Source: Comamonadaceae bacterium (GTDB lineage: Bacteria > Pseudomonadota > Gammaproteobacteria > Burkholderiales > Burkholderiaceae_C). Taken from it: 64,000 nt of DNA. The stretch spans positions 61,490 through 125,489 of the forward strand of contig CANCLK010000001.1 in assembly GCA_947378785.1 (NCBI GenBank), in the 5' to 3' direction. A program made the position numbers and the translations under genes. Below are positions 33,777 through 43,650 of the stretch, piece by piece. The notes under the pieces are model-generated. The model searched no databases and was not told the origin of the DNA. It saw only the letters and a list, made by a program, of their open reading frames with translations. Each line of letters opens with the position of its first letter. The first letter of the stretch is position 1.

Positions 33777-36614
33777 ATGAATGCCATCACCCGACAAGAA
33801 CTCGCTGAGCTGGATGCGCCGCTGGTGAGTTTCAGCCTCAACGGCCGAGAAGTCTCCGGACGTGCCACAGAATCCCTGCTGCAAGTCGCCAAACGCGAGG
33901 GCATTGAGATTCCCCACCTTTGCTTCAAAGAGGGCATGGAAGCCGTTGGCAACTGCCGCTCCTGCATGGTCGAGATCAATGGCGAACGTGTGTTGGCGCC
34001 GTCGTGCTGTCGAGCACCAACCGCTGGCATGAAGGTCATCACCGACAGCGAACGCGCAGTGGCGTCACAGAAGCTGGTGCTTGAGCTGCTGCTGTCGGAC
34101 ATGCCCGAAAAAGAATACACGCGCAACAACGAAGTCGACCAATGGGCCGCCAAGATCGGCGTCGGCAAGCCGCGCTTTGAAGCGCGCAAGCAAGTACGAC
34201 AAGACCTCTCGCACCCCGCCATCGCGGTCAATCTAGATGCCTGCATTCAGTGCACGCGCTGCCTGCGCGCCTGCCGCGACGAGCAAGTCAACGACGTCAT
34301 TGGATTGGCTTTTCGCGGTGACCACGCCAAGATCGTCTTCGACATGGACGACGCGATGGGTGCGTCCACCTGCGTGGCCTGCGGCGAATGCGTGCAAGCC
34401 TGCCCGACCGGGGCGCTGATGCCGGCCCGCGAAGCTGCTTTGAGCGTGCCAGACAAACAGGTCGAGTCGGTCTGCCCTTATTGCGGCGTTGGTTGCCAGC
34501 TGACCTACAACGTCAAGGACGACAAAATTTTGTTTGTCGAAGGTCGAGATGGCCCGTCCAACCATGGCCGCTTGTGCGTCAAAGGACGCTATGGCTTTGA
34601 CTACGCACACCACCCACACCGCCTGACGGTGCCGTTGATCCGCCGCGCTGACGCACCGAAAACCGGCGACTTCAGCATGGACCCCGACCGCGTCATGGAC
34701 ATCTTTCGCGAAGCCAGCTGGGAAGAAGCGCTCGAGTTCGCCGGCGGCAAGTTGGCCGCCATACGCGACCAATACGGCAAAAAATCTCTGGCTGGCTTCG
34801 GCTCTGCCAAAGGTAGCAACGAAGAAGCTTATCTGTTCCAAAAACTGGTGCGAACCGGCTTTGGCAGCAACAACGTCGACCACTGCACACGCCTGTGCCA
34901 CGCCTCATCAGTGGTTGCCCTTCTGGAAGGCATTGGCTCTGGCGCTGTCTCTAACCCAGTGATGGACGTGACCAAAGCTGACGTGGTCATCATCATCGGT
35001 GCCAACCCGACCGTGAACCACCCGGTGGCGGCCACTTGGATCAAGAACGCCATTAAAAACGGCACCAAGCTGGTCGTGCTCGACCCACGGCGCTCGGACC
35101 TGACGCGCATGGCCCACCGCCACTTGCAATTCAAACCTGACACCGACGTGCCCATGCTGAACGCCATGATGAACGTCATCGTGACCGAAGGCCTGGTCGA
35201 CGAAGAATTCATCGCCAGCCGCACCATCGGCTACGAAGAACTGCGCAAAAACGTCGAGGGTTACACGCCTGAATTGATGGCACCGATCTGCGGCATCGAC
35301 GCCGACACACTGCGCTACGTGGCGCGCCTGTACGCCACCTCCAAAGGCTCCATGATCCTCTGGGGCATGGGTGTCTCGCAGCACGTCCACGGCACTGACA
35401 ATGCACGTTGCCTGATTGCACTGGCACTGATGACCGGGCAGATTGGTCGTCCTGGCACTGGCTTGCATCCGCTGCGCGGCCAGAACAACGTTCAGGGTGC
35501 GTCGGACGCCGGCTTGATCCCGATGATGTTCCCGGACTACCAGCACGTCACCAACCCAGTGGTGAGAGCGAACTTCGAGAAGGCTTGGAACGTCCCCGAG
35601 GGCTCTCTAGACGCCCAGCCCGGCCTGACCGTGGTGGAGGTGATGCATGCCATCAAAAAAGGCGGCATCCGCGGGATGTATGTACAGGGCGAAAACCCGG
35701 CCATGTCGGACCCGGACGCCAACCACGCCCGCGAATCCCTCGCGGCACTGGATCATTTGGTGGTGCAAGACATTTTCCTGACTGAAACAGCCTACTTGGC
35801 CGACGTCATTTTGCCGGCCAGCGCATTCCCTGAAAAAGATGGCAGCTTCACCAACACCGACCGGCTGGTGCAGATGGGCCGCAAAGCCATCAACCCGCCC
35901 GGCGATGCCCGTCAAGATTTGTGGATCATCCAGCAGATCGCCAAACGAATGGGCTGCGACTGGCACTACAGCCATGTCAGCGAAGTGTTTGACGAAATGC
36001 GCCACACCATGCCGAGCATCGGCGGCATCACTTGGGACCGACTCGAGCGCGAGCACTCAGTCACTTACCCTTGCCACAAGGAAGGTGACCCAGGAGAGTC
36101 AGTGGTGTTCACTGAAACATTCCCTCGCGAGACAGGTCGCGCCCGCTTCGTGCCGGCAGACATCATCCCAGCCAACGAACGGCCTGACACGGAATACCCT
36201 TTGGTGCTGATCACCGGGCGCCAGCTCGAGCATTGGCATACCGGCAGCATGACACGGCGTGCCACGGTGCTCGATGCCATCGAGCCCGATCCAGTGGCCT
36301 TGGTGCATCCGCTCGACTTGGCAGACATGGGTGGCAAGCCCGGCGATATCGTGACCATTGAGTCGCGTCGGGGCAAGGTTGCGCTCTACGCACGCGCCGA
36401 TGAAAGCTCCCCACGCGGCGCGGTGTTTGTCCCCTTCTGCTATTACGAAGCAGCCATCAACAAGCTGACCAACGCGGCACTCGATCCTTTTGCCAAAATT
36501 CCGGAGTTCAAATACTGCGCGATCCGAATCTCGTTGGGCGGAATGCCACCAGAGCAAAACAGCTATGGCGGTGGCAAGGCCCTAGAGAATTCAATCGCAT
36601 TGGCGGGCATCTGA
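33777..36614 (+). CDS. NAD-dependent formate dehydrogenase, catalytic alpha subunit
   Basis: 945-residue molybdopterin (Mo or W) enzyme oxidising formate to CO2. In order: N-terminal 2Fe-2S domain (CRSCMVEINGERVLAPSC, residues 60-80), ferredoxin-type clusters (CIQCTRCLRAC and CVACGECVQACPTGA, residues 155-220), an extra 4Fe-4S site (CPYCGVGC near 237), and the bis-MGD catalytic domain. The metal-binding Cys with its neighbouring His lies in CTRLCHASSV near residue 373. It closes the oxalate pathway by oxidising the released formate to give NADH. No fdsC/fdhD maturation gene is in the window, so these must be encoded elsewhere. Confidence 0.95.
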   Translation: MNAITRQELAELDAPLVSFSLNGREVSGRATESLLQVAKREGIEIPHLCFKEGMEAVGNCRSCMVEINGERVLAPSCCRAPTAGMKVITDSERAVASQKLVLELLLSDMPEKEYTRNNEVDQWAAKIGVGKPRFEARKQVRQDLSHPAIAVNLDACIQCTRCLRACRDEQVNDVIGLAFRGDHAKIVFDMDDAMGASTCVACGECVQACPTGALMPAREAALSVPDKQVESVCPYCGVGCQLTYNVKDDKILFVEGRDGPSNHGRLCVKGRYGFDYAHHPHRLTVPLIRRADAPKTGDFSMDPDRVMDIFREASWEEALEFAGGKLAAIRDQYGKKSLAGFGSAKGSNEEAYLFQKLVRTGFGSNNVDHCTRLCHASSVVALLEGIGSGAVSNPVMDVTKADVVIIIGANPTVNHPVAATWIKNAIKNGTKLVVLDPRRSDLTRMAHRHLQFKPDTDVPMLNAMMNVIVTEGLVDEEFIASRTIGYEELRKNVEGYTPELMAPICGIDADTLRYVARLYATSKGSMILWGMGVSQHVHGTDNARCLIALALMTGQIGRPGTGLHPLRGQNNVQGASDAGLIPMMFPDYQHVTNPVVRANFEKAWNVPEGSLDAQPGLTVVEVMHAIKKGGIRGMYVQGENPAMSDPDANHARESLAALDHLVVQDIFLTETAYLADVILPASAFPEKDGSFTNTDRLVQMGRKAINPPGDARQDLWIIQQIAKRMGCDWHYSHVSEVFDEMRHTMPSIGGITWDRLEREHSVTYPCHKEGDPGESVVFTETFPRETGRARFVPADIIPANERPDTEYPLVLITGRQLEHWHTGSMTRRATVLDAIEPDPVALVHPLDLADMGGKPGDIVTIESRRGKVALYARADESSPRGAVFVPFCYYEAAINKLTNAALDPFAKIPEFKYCAIRISLGGMPPEQNSYGGGKALENSIALAGI

Positions 36615-36626
36615 AGTCGCCGTCGT

Positions 36627-36651
36627 GCCGCTTTCTGAGTCAGAAAGCGGC
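36627..36651 (+). terminator. hairpin after formate dehydrogenase
   Basis: Perfect 11-bp stem GCCGCTTTCTG/CAGAAAGCGGC with a 3-base loop, 13 bp after the alpha-subunit stop. No T-run follows, so it may stabilise the mRNA 3' end or act with Rho rather than terminate on its own. The remaining 36652-36896 gap has no gene that I can see. Confidence 0.5.
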
Positions 36652-36896
36652 CGTCACTTGTTAAAAATGCGGCTTGCATTTCTCACCTTCATGAAGCGCT
36701 TCCTCAGTAGCCATACGCCGTCAACTGACCCTTTACGGGTGACTTTTTGCTTTTCAGAGGCAAATGAGCAACAAAAAAGAGCAAAAAAGTGATTTCTCCC
36801 TGTGAAAACGCTGATTTCTCCAGTAGCATCCGCAATGCCAGTGGAGAGTAGTTATCTGCACTGGTGATTTATCAACTTTCAGAAGGAAAATCAATC

Positions 36897-37358
36897 ATGG
36901 CAACTGCAAAAAAAGCACCGGCAAAAAAAGCACCTGCTAAAAAGGCTGCACCGGCAAAAAAAGTAGCTGCAAAAAAAGCAGCTCCTGCTAAGAAAGCACC
37001 AGCGAAAAAAGTAGCCGCTAAAAAAGCAGCTCCTGCTAAAAAGGTCGCCGCTAAAAAAGCAGCTCCTGCAAAGAAGGTCGCCGCTAAAAAGGCGCCTGCA
37101 AAAAAACGCACTCCTAATGCTGCGTTCATGAAACCACTGACCCTGAGCCCAGCTCTGGCAGCCGTGGTTGGCGACAAGCCACTGCCACGCACTGAAATTG
37201 TCAGCAAGCTCTGGGTTTACATCAAAGCCAAAGGCCTGCAAGACAAAGTCAACAAGCGCATGATCAACGCAGACGACAAGCTGAAAGCCGTTTTCGGCAA
37301 AGCCCAAGTCTCGATGTTCGAGATGGCTGGCCTGATCGGCAAGCACATCGTCAAGTAA
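36897..37358 (+). CDS. SWIB/MDM2 domain protein with lysine-rich repeat tail
   Basis: 153 residues. The first 76 are a low-complexity tail of alternating PAKKA, VAAKKAA and APAKK units, like histone H1 or AlgP tails and expected to bind DNA. The C-terminal part (about 85-153; FMKPLTLSPALAAVVGDKPLPR...) is a SWIB domain, known from chromatin remodelling in eukaryotes and present in chlamydiae and many Burkholderiales. It is probably a nucleoid-associated protein. AAGGAAAA precedes the ATG at 36897; a strong terminator follows. Confidence 0.9.
   Translation: MATAKKAPAKKAPAKKAAPAKKVAAKKAAPAKKAPAKKVAAKKAAPAKKVAAKKAAPAKKVAAKKAPAKKRTPNAAFMKPLTLSPALAAVVGDKPLPRTEIVSKLWVYIKAKGLQDKVNKRMINADDKLKAVFGKAQVSMFEMAGLIGKHIVK
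36900..37113 (+). repeat. in-gene AAAAAAGCAGCTCC-type repeats
   Basis: The coding DNA for the lysine-rich tail is built from imperfect short repeats, for example GCTAAAAAAGCAGCTCCTGC recurring several times. Such tracts are prone to slippage and recombination, so tail length probably varies between strains. Confidence 0.75.
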
Positions 37359-37377
37359 TCAGCTTCGGCTGATCATC

Positions 37378-37405
37378 AAAAGACCGGTTCGCCGGTCTTT
37401 TTTTT
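37378..37405 (+). terminator. rho-independent terminator of the SWIB gene
   Basis: AAAAGACCGG-TTCG-CCGGTCT stem-loop with a stable TTCG tetraloop, then eight T residues, 20 bp after the SWIB stop. Confidence 0.92.
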
Positions 37406-37410
37406 GCCCA

Positions 37411-37448
37411 AAAAAAACCGACCCAATGTGAATTGGGTCGGTTTTTTT
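37411..37448 (-). terminator. bidirectional terminator of sodB
   Basis: Perfect 17-bp stem AAAAAAACCGACCCAAT/ATTGGGTCGGTTTTTTT with a GTGA loop. It ends sodB transcription on the minus strand and can also stop forward read-through. Confidence 0.92.
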
Positions 37449-37481
37449 GATGGACGCTGAACAAGAGGTTCAGCGGTCAGG

Positions 37482-38066
37482 TCAGCTCGCGAAATTGGCT
37501 TCTGCGAATTTCCAGTTAGCCAGATTCGACAGGAAGGTTTCGACAAACTTCGGACGCTGGTTACGGTAGTCGATGTAATAAGCATGTTCCCAGACGTCGA
37601 CAGTCAGGAGTGCTTTGTCAGCGGTGGTCAATGGCGTGCCAGCAGGACCGGTGTTGACGATGTCAACCGAGCCGTCAGGCTTTTTCACGAGCCAAGTCCA
37701 GCCAGAACCGAAGTTGCCGACAGCTGATTTCACGAAAGCTTCTTTGAAGGCGGCGTAAGAACCGAATTTGGCGTTGATGGCTTGTGCCAGCGCGCCGGTA
37801 GGCTCGCCACCACCCGCAGGCTTCATGCAGCTCCAGAAGAACGTGTGGTTCCATACCTGAGCAGCATTGTTGTAAACGCCACCCGTCGACTTCTTGATGA
37901 TTTCTTCCAAGCTCATGGCTTCAAACTCAGTGCCCTTTTGCAGGTTGTTGAGGTTGACCACATAAGCATTGTGGTGCTTGCCGTGGTGGTATTCAAAAGT
38001 CTCTTGGCTGTAGTGGGGAGCCAGTGCATCAATAGCGTACGGCAAAGACGGGAGAGTATGTTCCAT
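37482..38066 (-). CDS. sodB: iron superoxide dismutase
   Basis: Cytoplasmic Fe-dependent dismutation of superoxide. 194 residues. Metal ligands are visible: first His in FEYHHGKHHNAYV near residue 27, second in AAQVWNHTFFW near 74, and Asp and His in VDVWEHAYYIDYRN near 157-161. The AAQVWNHTFFW form and the overall length indicate the Fe rather than the Mn type. It is monocistronic, with its own terminator. Confidence 0.96.
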   Translation of the reverse strand: MEHTLPSLPYAIDALAPHYSQETFEYHHGKHHNAYVVNLNNLQKGTEFEAMSLEEIIKKSTGGVYNNAAQVWNHTFFWSCMKPAGGGEPTGALAQAINAKFGSYAAFKEAFVKSAVGNFGSGWTWLVKKPDGSVDIVNTGPAGTPLTTADKALLTVDVWEHAYYIDYRNQRPKFVETFLSNLANWKFAEANFAS

Positions 38067-38116
38067 TGTGTTTTTCCTTGAGGGTCGTTTAAATAAAGAC
38101 TTAGAGATTGTAAAAA

Positions 38117-39412
38117 CTAAATGAGATGGCGTTGTGACACCGTCAAATTAACCTCGCCGTCAGCCAAAGTAGCGCGCACCGGCTGGCCAACGCTGAGCTG
38201 TTTTGTGCTGGTCAAGGCTAGACCTTGCACATCAGACAGCCACGCATAGCCGCGCAGAAGGACGAGTTTTGGATCGAGCAGTTCGAGCCGTGTTTGGGCC
38301 CGCTCCAAGCGCAGACGCTGACTTGCCACAGACGCGGCGATGGCTTTTGGCACATCTTTTTCCAATCCACCGAGCTGGGTTGATTGACGCTGCAAGGCGA
38401 AATTCGCGGCATGCCTCAAACGTTGCGCCTGCAGCACCAGACCCGCCTTTTCGCGCGCCACCAAATGTGAGGGCTGAGCCACTCTGGAGGCCGCCCAGTC
38501 GAGCCGCTGGTTGCTTGACTCAAGTTGCCGATCAACGGCATTTTGCAGGCGGTCAAGTGTCAGTTCTAAGGCCCGCAGCCACACGCTCTGCGGTTGTGCG
38601 CAGAGTTCTGCAGCAGCGGTTGGCGTCGGTGCGCGCACATCAGCGCAAAAATCTGCGATCGTGAAGTCAGTCTCATGGCCGACGCCCGAGACCACGGGTA
38701 TCGGCGAAGCGACGATGGCGCGGGCCAGTTGCTCATCATTGAAGGCCCAGAGATCTTCCATCGCGCCACCGCCGCGCACCAGCAGCAGCACGTCGACTTC
38801 AGCACGCTTCACCGCCTTGCCAAAGGCCTGCAACAACTCACCCGCCGCTTGTGCACCTTGCACGCTGGCCGGGTAAATCACCACAGAGACATGCGGTGCG
38901 CGACGCGAAAGCGTGCTGACCACATCGTGCAAAGCAGCGGCACCCAGCGAGGTGATGATGCCAATGGCGCGTGGCAGCAGCGGCAAGCTGCGTTTACGGG
39001 CAACATCGAACAAGCCTTCTGCGTCGAGCTTGGCCTTCAGCCGCGCGAACTGCTCAAACCAGTTGCCCTGCCCGGCTTCACGCAATGACTCGACCACCAG
39101 CTGTAACTCGCCACGAGGCTCGTAGACACCCAAACGGCCGCGCACCTCAACCAACATGCCATCGCGCGGAGAAAAGTCCAGCAGCGAAGCCGACCGCCTG
39201 AACATCGCGCAACGTACTTGGCCTTGTTCGTCTTTCAAGTTGAAGTAGCAGTGACCACTGGTTGCACGAGAAAATCCGGCAATCTCACCCTTCACCGCCA
39301 CCGGGTTGAAGCGCGCTTCTAGGCTGTCGGCGATGGCCCGCAACAGCGAGCCCACAGGCCAAACCCTGACGCCAAGTGCCGGCCGATCCGACGCCGGCAT
39401 GGGTTCAAACAT
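38117..39412 (-). CDS. xseA: exodeoxyribonuclease VII large subunit
   Basis: Catalytic subunit of exonuclease VII, degrading single-stranded DNA to short oligonucleotides. 431 residues; an N-terminal OB-fold (VKGEIAGFSRATSGHCYFNLKD) is followed by the nuclease domain (IGIITSLGAAALHDVVSTL near 155, VLLLVRGGGAMEDLWAFNDE near 205, VVSGVGHETDFTIADF near 240) and a coiled-coil C-terminal region. The gene lies 50 bp upstream of sodB on the same strand. xseB is not in the window. Confidence 0.95.
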   Translation of the reverse strand: MFEPMPASDRPALGVRVWPVGSLLRAIADSLEARFNPVAVKGEIAGFSRATSGHCYFNLKDEQGQVRCAMFRRSASLLDFSPRDGMLVEVRGRLGVYEPRGELQLVVESLREAGQGNWFEQFARLKAKLDAEGLFDVARKRSLPLLPRAIGIITSLGAAALHDVVSTLSRRAPHVSVVIYPASVQGAQAAGELLQAFGKAVKRAEVDVLLLVRGGGAMEDLWAFNDEQLARAIVASPIPVVSGVGHETDFTIADFCADVRAPTPTAAAELCAQPQSVWLRALELTLDRLQNAVDRQLESSNQRLDWAASRVAQPSHLVAREKAGLVLQAQRLRHAANFALQRQSTQLGGLEKDVPKAIAASVASQRLRLERAQTRLELLDPKLVLLRGYAWLSDVQGLALTSTKQLSVGQPVRATLADGEVNLTVSQRHLI

Positions 39413-39701
39413 GAAGGGCTCCCGGCAACTGCGGAAAATAATTCAAGTTGTGGCTCATCGCTTTATAAAGATGCGTCGCTGGTTAAAAATTGATCGTTCT
39501 GTCTGGATCGAAGTCTGGCGCGGCCCGGCAGAGCAAGCTGAGCAGTTGCACACAAAGTTATCCACAGATTCTGTGGGTTCAACGCTGGCGCCACAAACTC
39601 CGCTGTCAGTGCAGTGTCAGCATGTCGAAATGCGTAACAGCCTCGAACAAACAGCGCTCTAAGCCATAATCCAACCCAAATTAGACGCAGGAGTTATCGC
39701 T
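39413..39701. other. intergenic region between xseA and exbB
   Basis: Divergent promoter region of 289 bp. An open frame from 39411 to 39662 on the plus strand (83 codons, rich in basic residues) has no recognisable domain and I do not call it. A single perfect DnaA box TTATCCACA is at 39558-39566, too few for an origin. AGGAG at 39690-39694 is the exbB ribosome-binding site. Confidence 0.5.
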
Positions 39702-40343
39702 TTGTTCTCAATCATACAAGCCGCAGGTTGGCCCATTTGGCCCCTGGTTGCCTGCTCCGTCTTAGCATTAGCCTTGGTGATCGAACGATTTGTCAGCTTG
39801 CGCGACAACAAAGTAGCGCCACCCAAGCTGACGGATGAAGCCATCACCGTCTCGCGCATCAGCGTTCCTTCGTCAGAGATCGTGAGTCAACTCGAACAAA
39901 ACTCCATCCTTGGTCGGGTCTTGGCTAAAGGTCTGCGGGCCCTGACGCTCAATCCACGACTCAGTGAAGACGACCTGCGCGCGACGCTTGAAGGTGCAGG
40001 CAGGGAAGCCGCTCACGAACTCGAACGCTATTTGTCAGCGCTAGCCACTATCGCCTCGGCGGCGCCCCTGCTTGGACTGCTTGGCACGGTGATCGGCATG
40101 ATCGAGATTTTTGGCTCGCAGGGTGGCCCCACCAGCGGCGTTAGCGGCGCAGGTAACCCGGCGCAACTCGCCCAAGGTATCGCCATCGCTCTGTACAACA
40201 CGGCCTTCGGACTGATCGTGGCGATTCCTGCGCTGATTTTCTGGCGCTATTTCCGCGCTCGCGTTGACGGCTATTTGCTCCGCATGGAACTGGCGACCGA
40301 GCGCTTTGCGCGGCATCTCAACACGCTCCGTAAACCATCGTGA
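39702..40343 (+). CDS. exbB: ExbB/TolQ-family proton channel protein
   Basis: MotA/TolQ/ExbB inner-membrane protein using proton flow to energise TonB. 213 residues, three transmembrane helices (about 10-30, 110-135, 155-180), with the family signature ATIASAAPLLGLLGTVIGMIE and GIAIALYNTAFGLIVAIPAL. The start codon is TTG at 39702, supported by AGGAG seven bases upstream; no in-frame ATG is near. It pairs with the exbD-like gene downstream and could power the BtuB receptor encoded at 15.8-17.8 kb. A tonB gene is not in view. Confidence 0.92.
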   Translation: MFSIIQAAGWPIWPLVACSVLALALVIERFVSLRDNKVAPPKLTDEAITVSRISVPSSEIVSQLEQNSILGRVLAKGLRALTLNPRLSEDDLRATLEGAGREAAHELERYLSALATIASAAPLLGLLGTVIGMIEIFGSQGGPTSGVSGAGNPAQLAQGIAIALYNTAFGLIVAIPALIFWRYFRARVDGYLLRMELATERFARHLNTLRKPS

Positions 40344-40374
40344 ATCACGACGAAAACCTGCACAAGGCCCACGC

Positions 40375-40812
40375 ATGAACTTTCGCCAACGTTCGCGCGA
40401 TGAGCCGGAAATCAACCTCATCCCGTTCATCGACGTGCTGTTGGTGGTCGTTATTTTTTTGATGCTGTCGACGACCTACAGTAAGTTCACCGAACTACAA
40501 GTTAATTTGCCAGTGGCCAACACCGAGGTGGCTCGGGACTACCCGAAAGAGATCATCGTCGCGGTCAGCAGTGACGGCCGCTACTCCATCAACAAGAACG
40601 TCATTCAAGGCCGCAGCATGGACGCGCTCGCCGCGGCTTTGTTGGCCGCCAACCCGGCGGGTCAAGACAGCAAAGACAAGGTGTTGATCATCAGCGCCGA
40701 TGCAACCGCGAGCCACCAGTCCGTCATTCTCGTCATGGAAGCAGCTCGTCGTGCAGGTTTGTCGCATATCACCTTTGCGACACAACGCTCAGCGGCCAGC
40801 AGCAAGCGCTGA
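40375..40812 (+). CDS. exbD: ExbD/TolR-family protein
   Basis: 145 residues; one N-terminal transmembrane helix ([19 protein letters not shown]), including the proton-conducting Asp, and a periplasmic domain. It follows exbB after 31 bp. The ATG at 40375 is chosen because the helix then begins about 16 residues in, as in the family. Its TGA overlaps the lpxK ATG by one base (TGATG), coupling the genes. Confidence 0.92.
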   Translation: MNFRQRSRDEPEINLIPFIDVLLVVVIFLMLSTTYSKFTELQVNLPVANTEVARDYPKEIIVAVSSDGRYSINKNVIQGRSMDALAAALLAANPAGQDSKDKVLIISADATASHQSVILVMEAARRAGLSHITFATQRSAASSKR

Positions 40813-41879
40813 TGACCTTGCAAATGAAATTGCAGCAGGCCTTGCAAACCGCATGGATGCGACGCGGCCCGATGGCCTGCCTACTTTGGCCACTGTCGCA
40901 GTTGCACTTCGGCGCTGTGGTACTGCGGCGTTGGCTGTTTCAGCAAGGTATTTTTAACTCTTGGAGCGCCGGGGTACCGGTCATCGTGATCGGCAATGTG
41001 GTCGCGGGTGGCGCCGGGAAAACGCCACTGGTGATGGCTCTTGTCAAACACTTGCAAGCGACAGGCCGACAGCCCGGCGTAGTCTCACGCGGCTACGGCC
41101 GGCATGACGACCGCTGCCTTGAAGTCTTGCCAGCGTTGCCCGCCAGCCTGTGCGGCGATGAGCCTCTTCTCATCCATCAAAGCACCGGGGCACCCGTGTT
41201 TGTGGCCCGCCGACGCGTCGATGCTGTACGCGCTCTGCTGGCAGCGTATCCTCAAACCGACGTCATCGTGTGCGACGATGGATTGCAGCATCACGCCCTC
41301 AGGCGCGACATGAACATCGCTGTTTTTGACGAGCGCGGTGTGGGCAACGGCTGGTTGCTGCCGGCCGGGCCATTGCGCGAAGCTTGGCCGCCAACAGATC
41401 TGATGCGGGCACGCCTAGGGCCGCAAGCGGTTGCACCCATCGACCTTTTGCTGCACACCGGACAGACCGCCGCGTTCGCCGGGTTTCAGTCGAGTCGTGC
41501 ATTAGCCGACGACGCTATTGCAGCCGACGGCACACGGGTTCCGCTCGACAGCCTGAAGGGCGAGGCACTGTTTGCTGTCGCGGCGATTGCCAACCCGGAG
41601 GCTTTCTTCTCGATGCTGCGCCAACGCGGCCTCACGCTGGCACGCTGCGTCGCACTGCCCGACCATGACAACTTCGATGACAAGGTCGAGAGTGATGCCT
41701 TGTGGGCGCCCGGTCAACGCGTGCTGTGCACTGAAAAAGACGCCGTCAAACTTTTCGCTCGCTACCCCGAGGCTGGCCAACAGCTGCTCGCCGTACCGCT
41801 GGTGTTTACCCCTGAGCCTGGCTTCATGCAGGCTTTCGACGCGCGGCTGCGCACCCTGCTGCCCCCGGTTTCTCACTGA
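40812..41879 (+). CDS. lpxK: tetraacyldisaccharide 4'-kinase
   Basis: Phosphorylates the 4' position of the lipid A precursor at the inner membrane. 355 residues with an N-terminal membrane-associated stretch and a Walker A loop in [18 protein letters not shown] near residue 65, then GVVSRGYGR and [13 protein letters not shown] near 155. Organised as exbB-exbD-lpxK-Trm112-kdsB, a typical betaproteobacterial envelope gene order. Confidence 0.95.
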   Translation: MTLQMKLQQALQTAWMRRGPMACLLWPLSQLHFGAVVLRRWLFQQGIFNSWSAGVPVIVIGNVVAGGAGKTPLVMALVKHLQATGRQPGVVSRGYGRHDDRCLEVLPALPASLCGDEPLLIHQSTGAPVFVARRRVDAVRALLAAYPQTDVIVCDDGLQHHALRRDMNIAVFDERGVGNGWLLPAGPLREAWPPTDLMRARLGPQAVAPIDLLLHTGQTAAFAGFQSSRALADDAIAADGTRVPLDSLKGEALFAVAAIANPEAFFSMLRQRGLTLARCVALPDHDNFDDKVESDALWAPGQRVLCTEKDAVKLFARYPEAGQQLLAVPLVFTPEPGFMQAFDARLRTLLPPVSH

Positions 41880-41900
41880 CTTCTCAATTACCATCGACGC

Positions 41901-42083
41901 ATGGACACCAAACTTCTTGAACTGCTGGTCTGCCCCGTGACCAAAGGCCCGCTGACCTACAACCGCGACAAGCAAGAGCTCATTTCGCGCAGCGCACGCT
42001 TGGCTTACCCGGTGCGCGACGGCTTACCCGTGATGCTCGAAAACGAGGCCCGCACATTGACGGATGAAGAGCTCGGACTCTGA
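41901..42083 (+). CDS. Trm112/YcaR-family small protein
   Basis: 60-residue Trm112-like protein ([17 protein letters not shown]...[13 protein letters not shown]). Eukaryotic Trm112 is an activator of methyltransferases; the bacterial role is unknown. Only one Cys of the usual zinc set remains, so it probably does not bind zinc as the archetype does. It sits between lpxK and kdsB as in most proteobacteria. Confidence 0.92.
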   Translation: MDTKLLELLVCPVTKGPLTYNRDKQELISRSARLAYPVRDGLPVMLENEARTLTDEELGL

Positions 42084-42110
42084 TCTTCTTGACACCTTCT
42101 TGAACCAGGC

Positions 42111-42875
42111 ATGACTTTCACCGTCCTCATCCCCGCGCGGCTGGCCTCTTCGCGCCTGCCCAACAAACCATTGGCCGACATTCACAATGTACCGATGGTT
42201 GTGCGCGTGGCTCAGCGCGCCAGCATGAGCAGTGCAGCCCGCGTGGTGGTAGCCGCCGACAGCCCGGCCATCGTGACCGCCTGCGAAGCGCACGGCGTTA
42301 CCGCGCTACTCACCCGCACAGACCACCCCAGCGGCAGCGACCGTCTGGCAGAAGCCTGCAGCCTACTCGGCTTGAGCGCACAAGACATCGTGGTCAACGT
42401 CCAGGGCGATGAGCCACTGATAGACCCGGCCCTGATTGACGCTGTCGCCGGCCTTCTGGAAAGCCGCACTGACTGCGCCATGAGCACCGCCGCCCATGCC
42501 ATCGATCAACTGGCCGACTTTATGAGCCCGCATGTGGTCAAAGTGGTGCTGGACGCCGAAAACACCGCGCTGTATTTCAGCCGTGCGCCAATTCCCGTGG
42601 GACGCGACTTCAATGGCCTAGCTTGGTGGGAAACATCAACACTGCCCAAACCATTGCGGCATGTAGGCATTTACGGCTACCGCGTAGGCTTCCTCCAAAC
42701 CTTTCCAACCTTGCCGCAAGCCCCCCTCGAACAACTCGAGTCGCTCGAACAACTCCGTGCCCTGTGGCATGGGCACCGGATAGCCGTGCATATCACGCTG
42801 CACCCTCCGGGAATCGGCGTTGACACGCCCGAAGACCTGGAACGCGTTCGATCCCTACTGGCCCCTGCCCCTTAG
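42111..42875 (+). CDS. kdsB: 3-deoxy-manno-octulosonate cytidylyltransferase
   Basis: Makes CMP-Kdo for lipopolysaccharide inner core. 254 residues with the nucleotide-binding start [19 protein letters not shown], then [14 protein letters not shown] near residue 68 and [12 protein letters not shown] near residue 95, where Asp binds Mg. It follows the Trm112-like gene by 27 bp, in the same lipid A/Kdo operon. Confidence 0.96.
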   Translation: MTFTVLIPARLASSRLPNKPLADIHNVPMVVRVAQRASMSSAARVVVAADSPAIVTACEAHGVTALLTRTDHPSGSDRLAEACSLLGLSAQDIVVNVQGDEPLIDPALIDAVAGLLESRTDCAMSTAAHAIDQLADFMSPHVVKVVLDAENTALYFSRAPIPVGRDFNGLAWWETSTLPKPLRHVGIYGYRVGFLQTFPTLPQAPLEQLESLEQLRALWHGHRIAVHITLHPPGIGVDTPEDLERVRSLLAPAP

Positions 42876-42912
42876 TCATTTCGGCGGCTGGTTTGTAAGC
42901 TGCAGCCAATAG

Positions 42913-43641
<729 letters not shown>

Positions 43642-43650
43642 CACGTACGT

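Noticed and set aside
20948..36896. Oxalate cluster as a recent genomic island
   Set aside because: No integrase, transposase, att repeats or flanking tRNA, and codon use of the enzymes resembles the core genes nearby; only the left border is AT-rich.
39558..39566. DnaA box TTATCCACA suggesting a replication origin
   Set aside because: A single box without dnaA, dnaN or an AT-rich unwinding region nearby.
39411..39662. Possible 83-residue basic protein between xseA and exbB
   Set aside because: No ribosome-binding site in front (its ATG lies within the xseA start), no recognisable domain, and composition like intergenic DNA.
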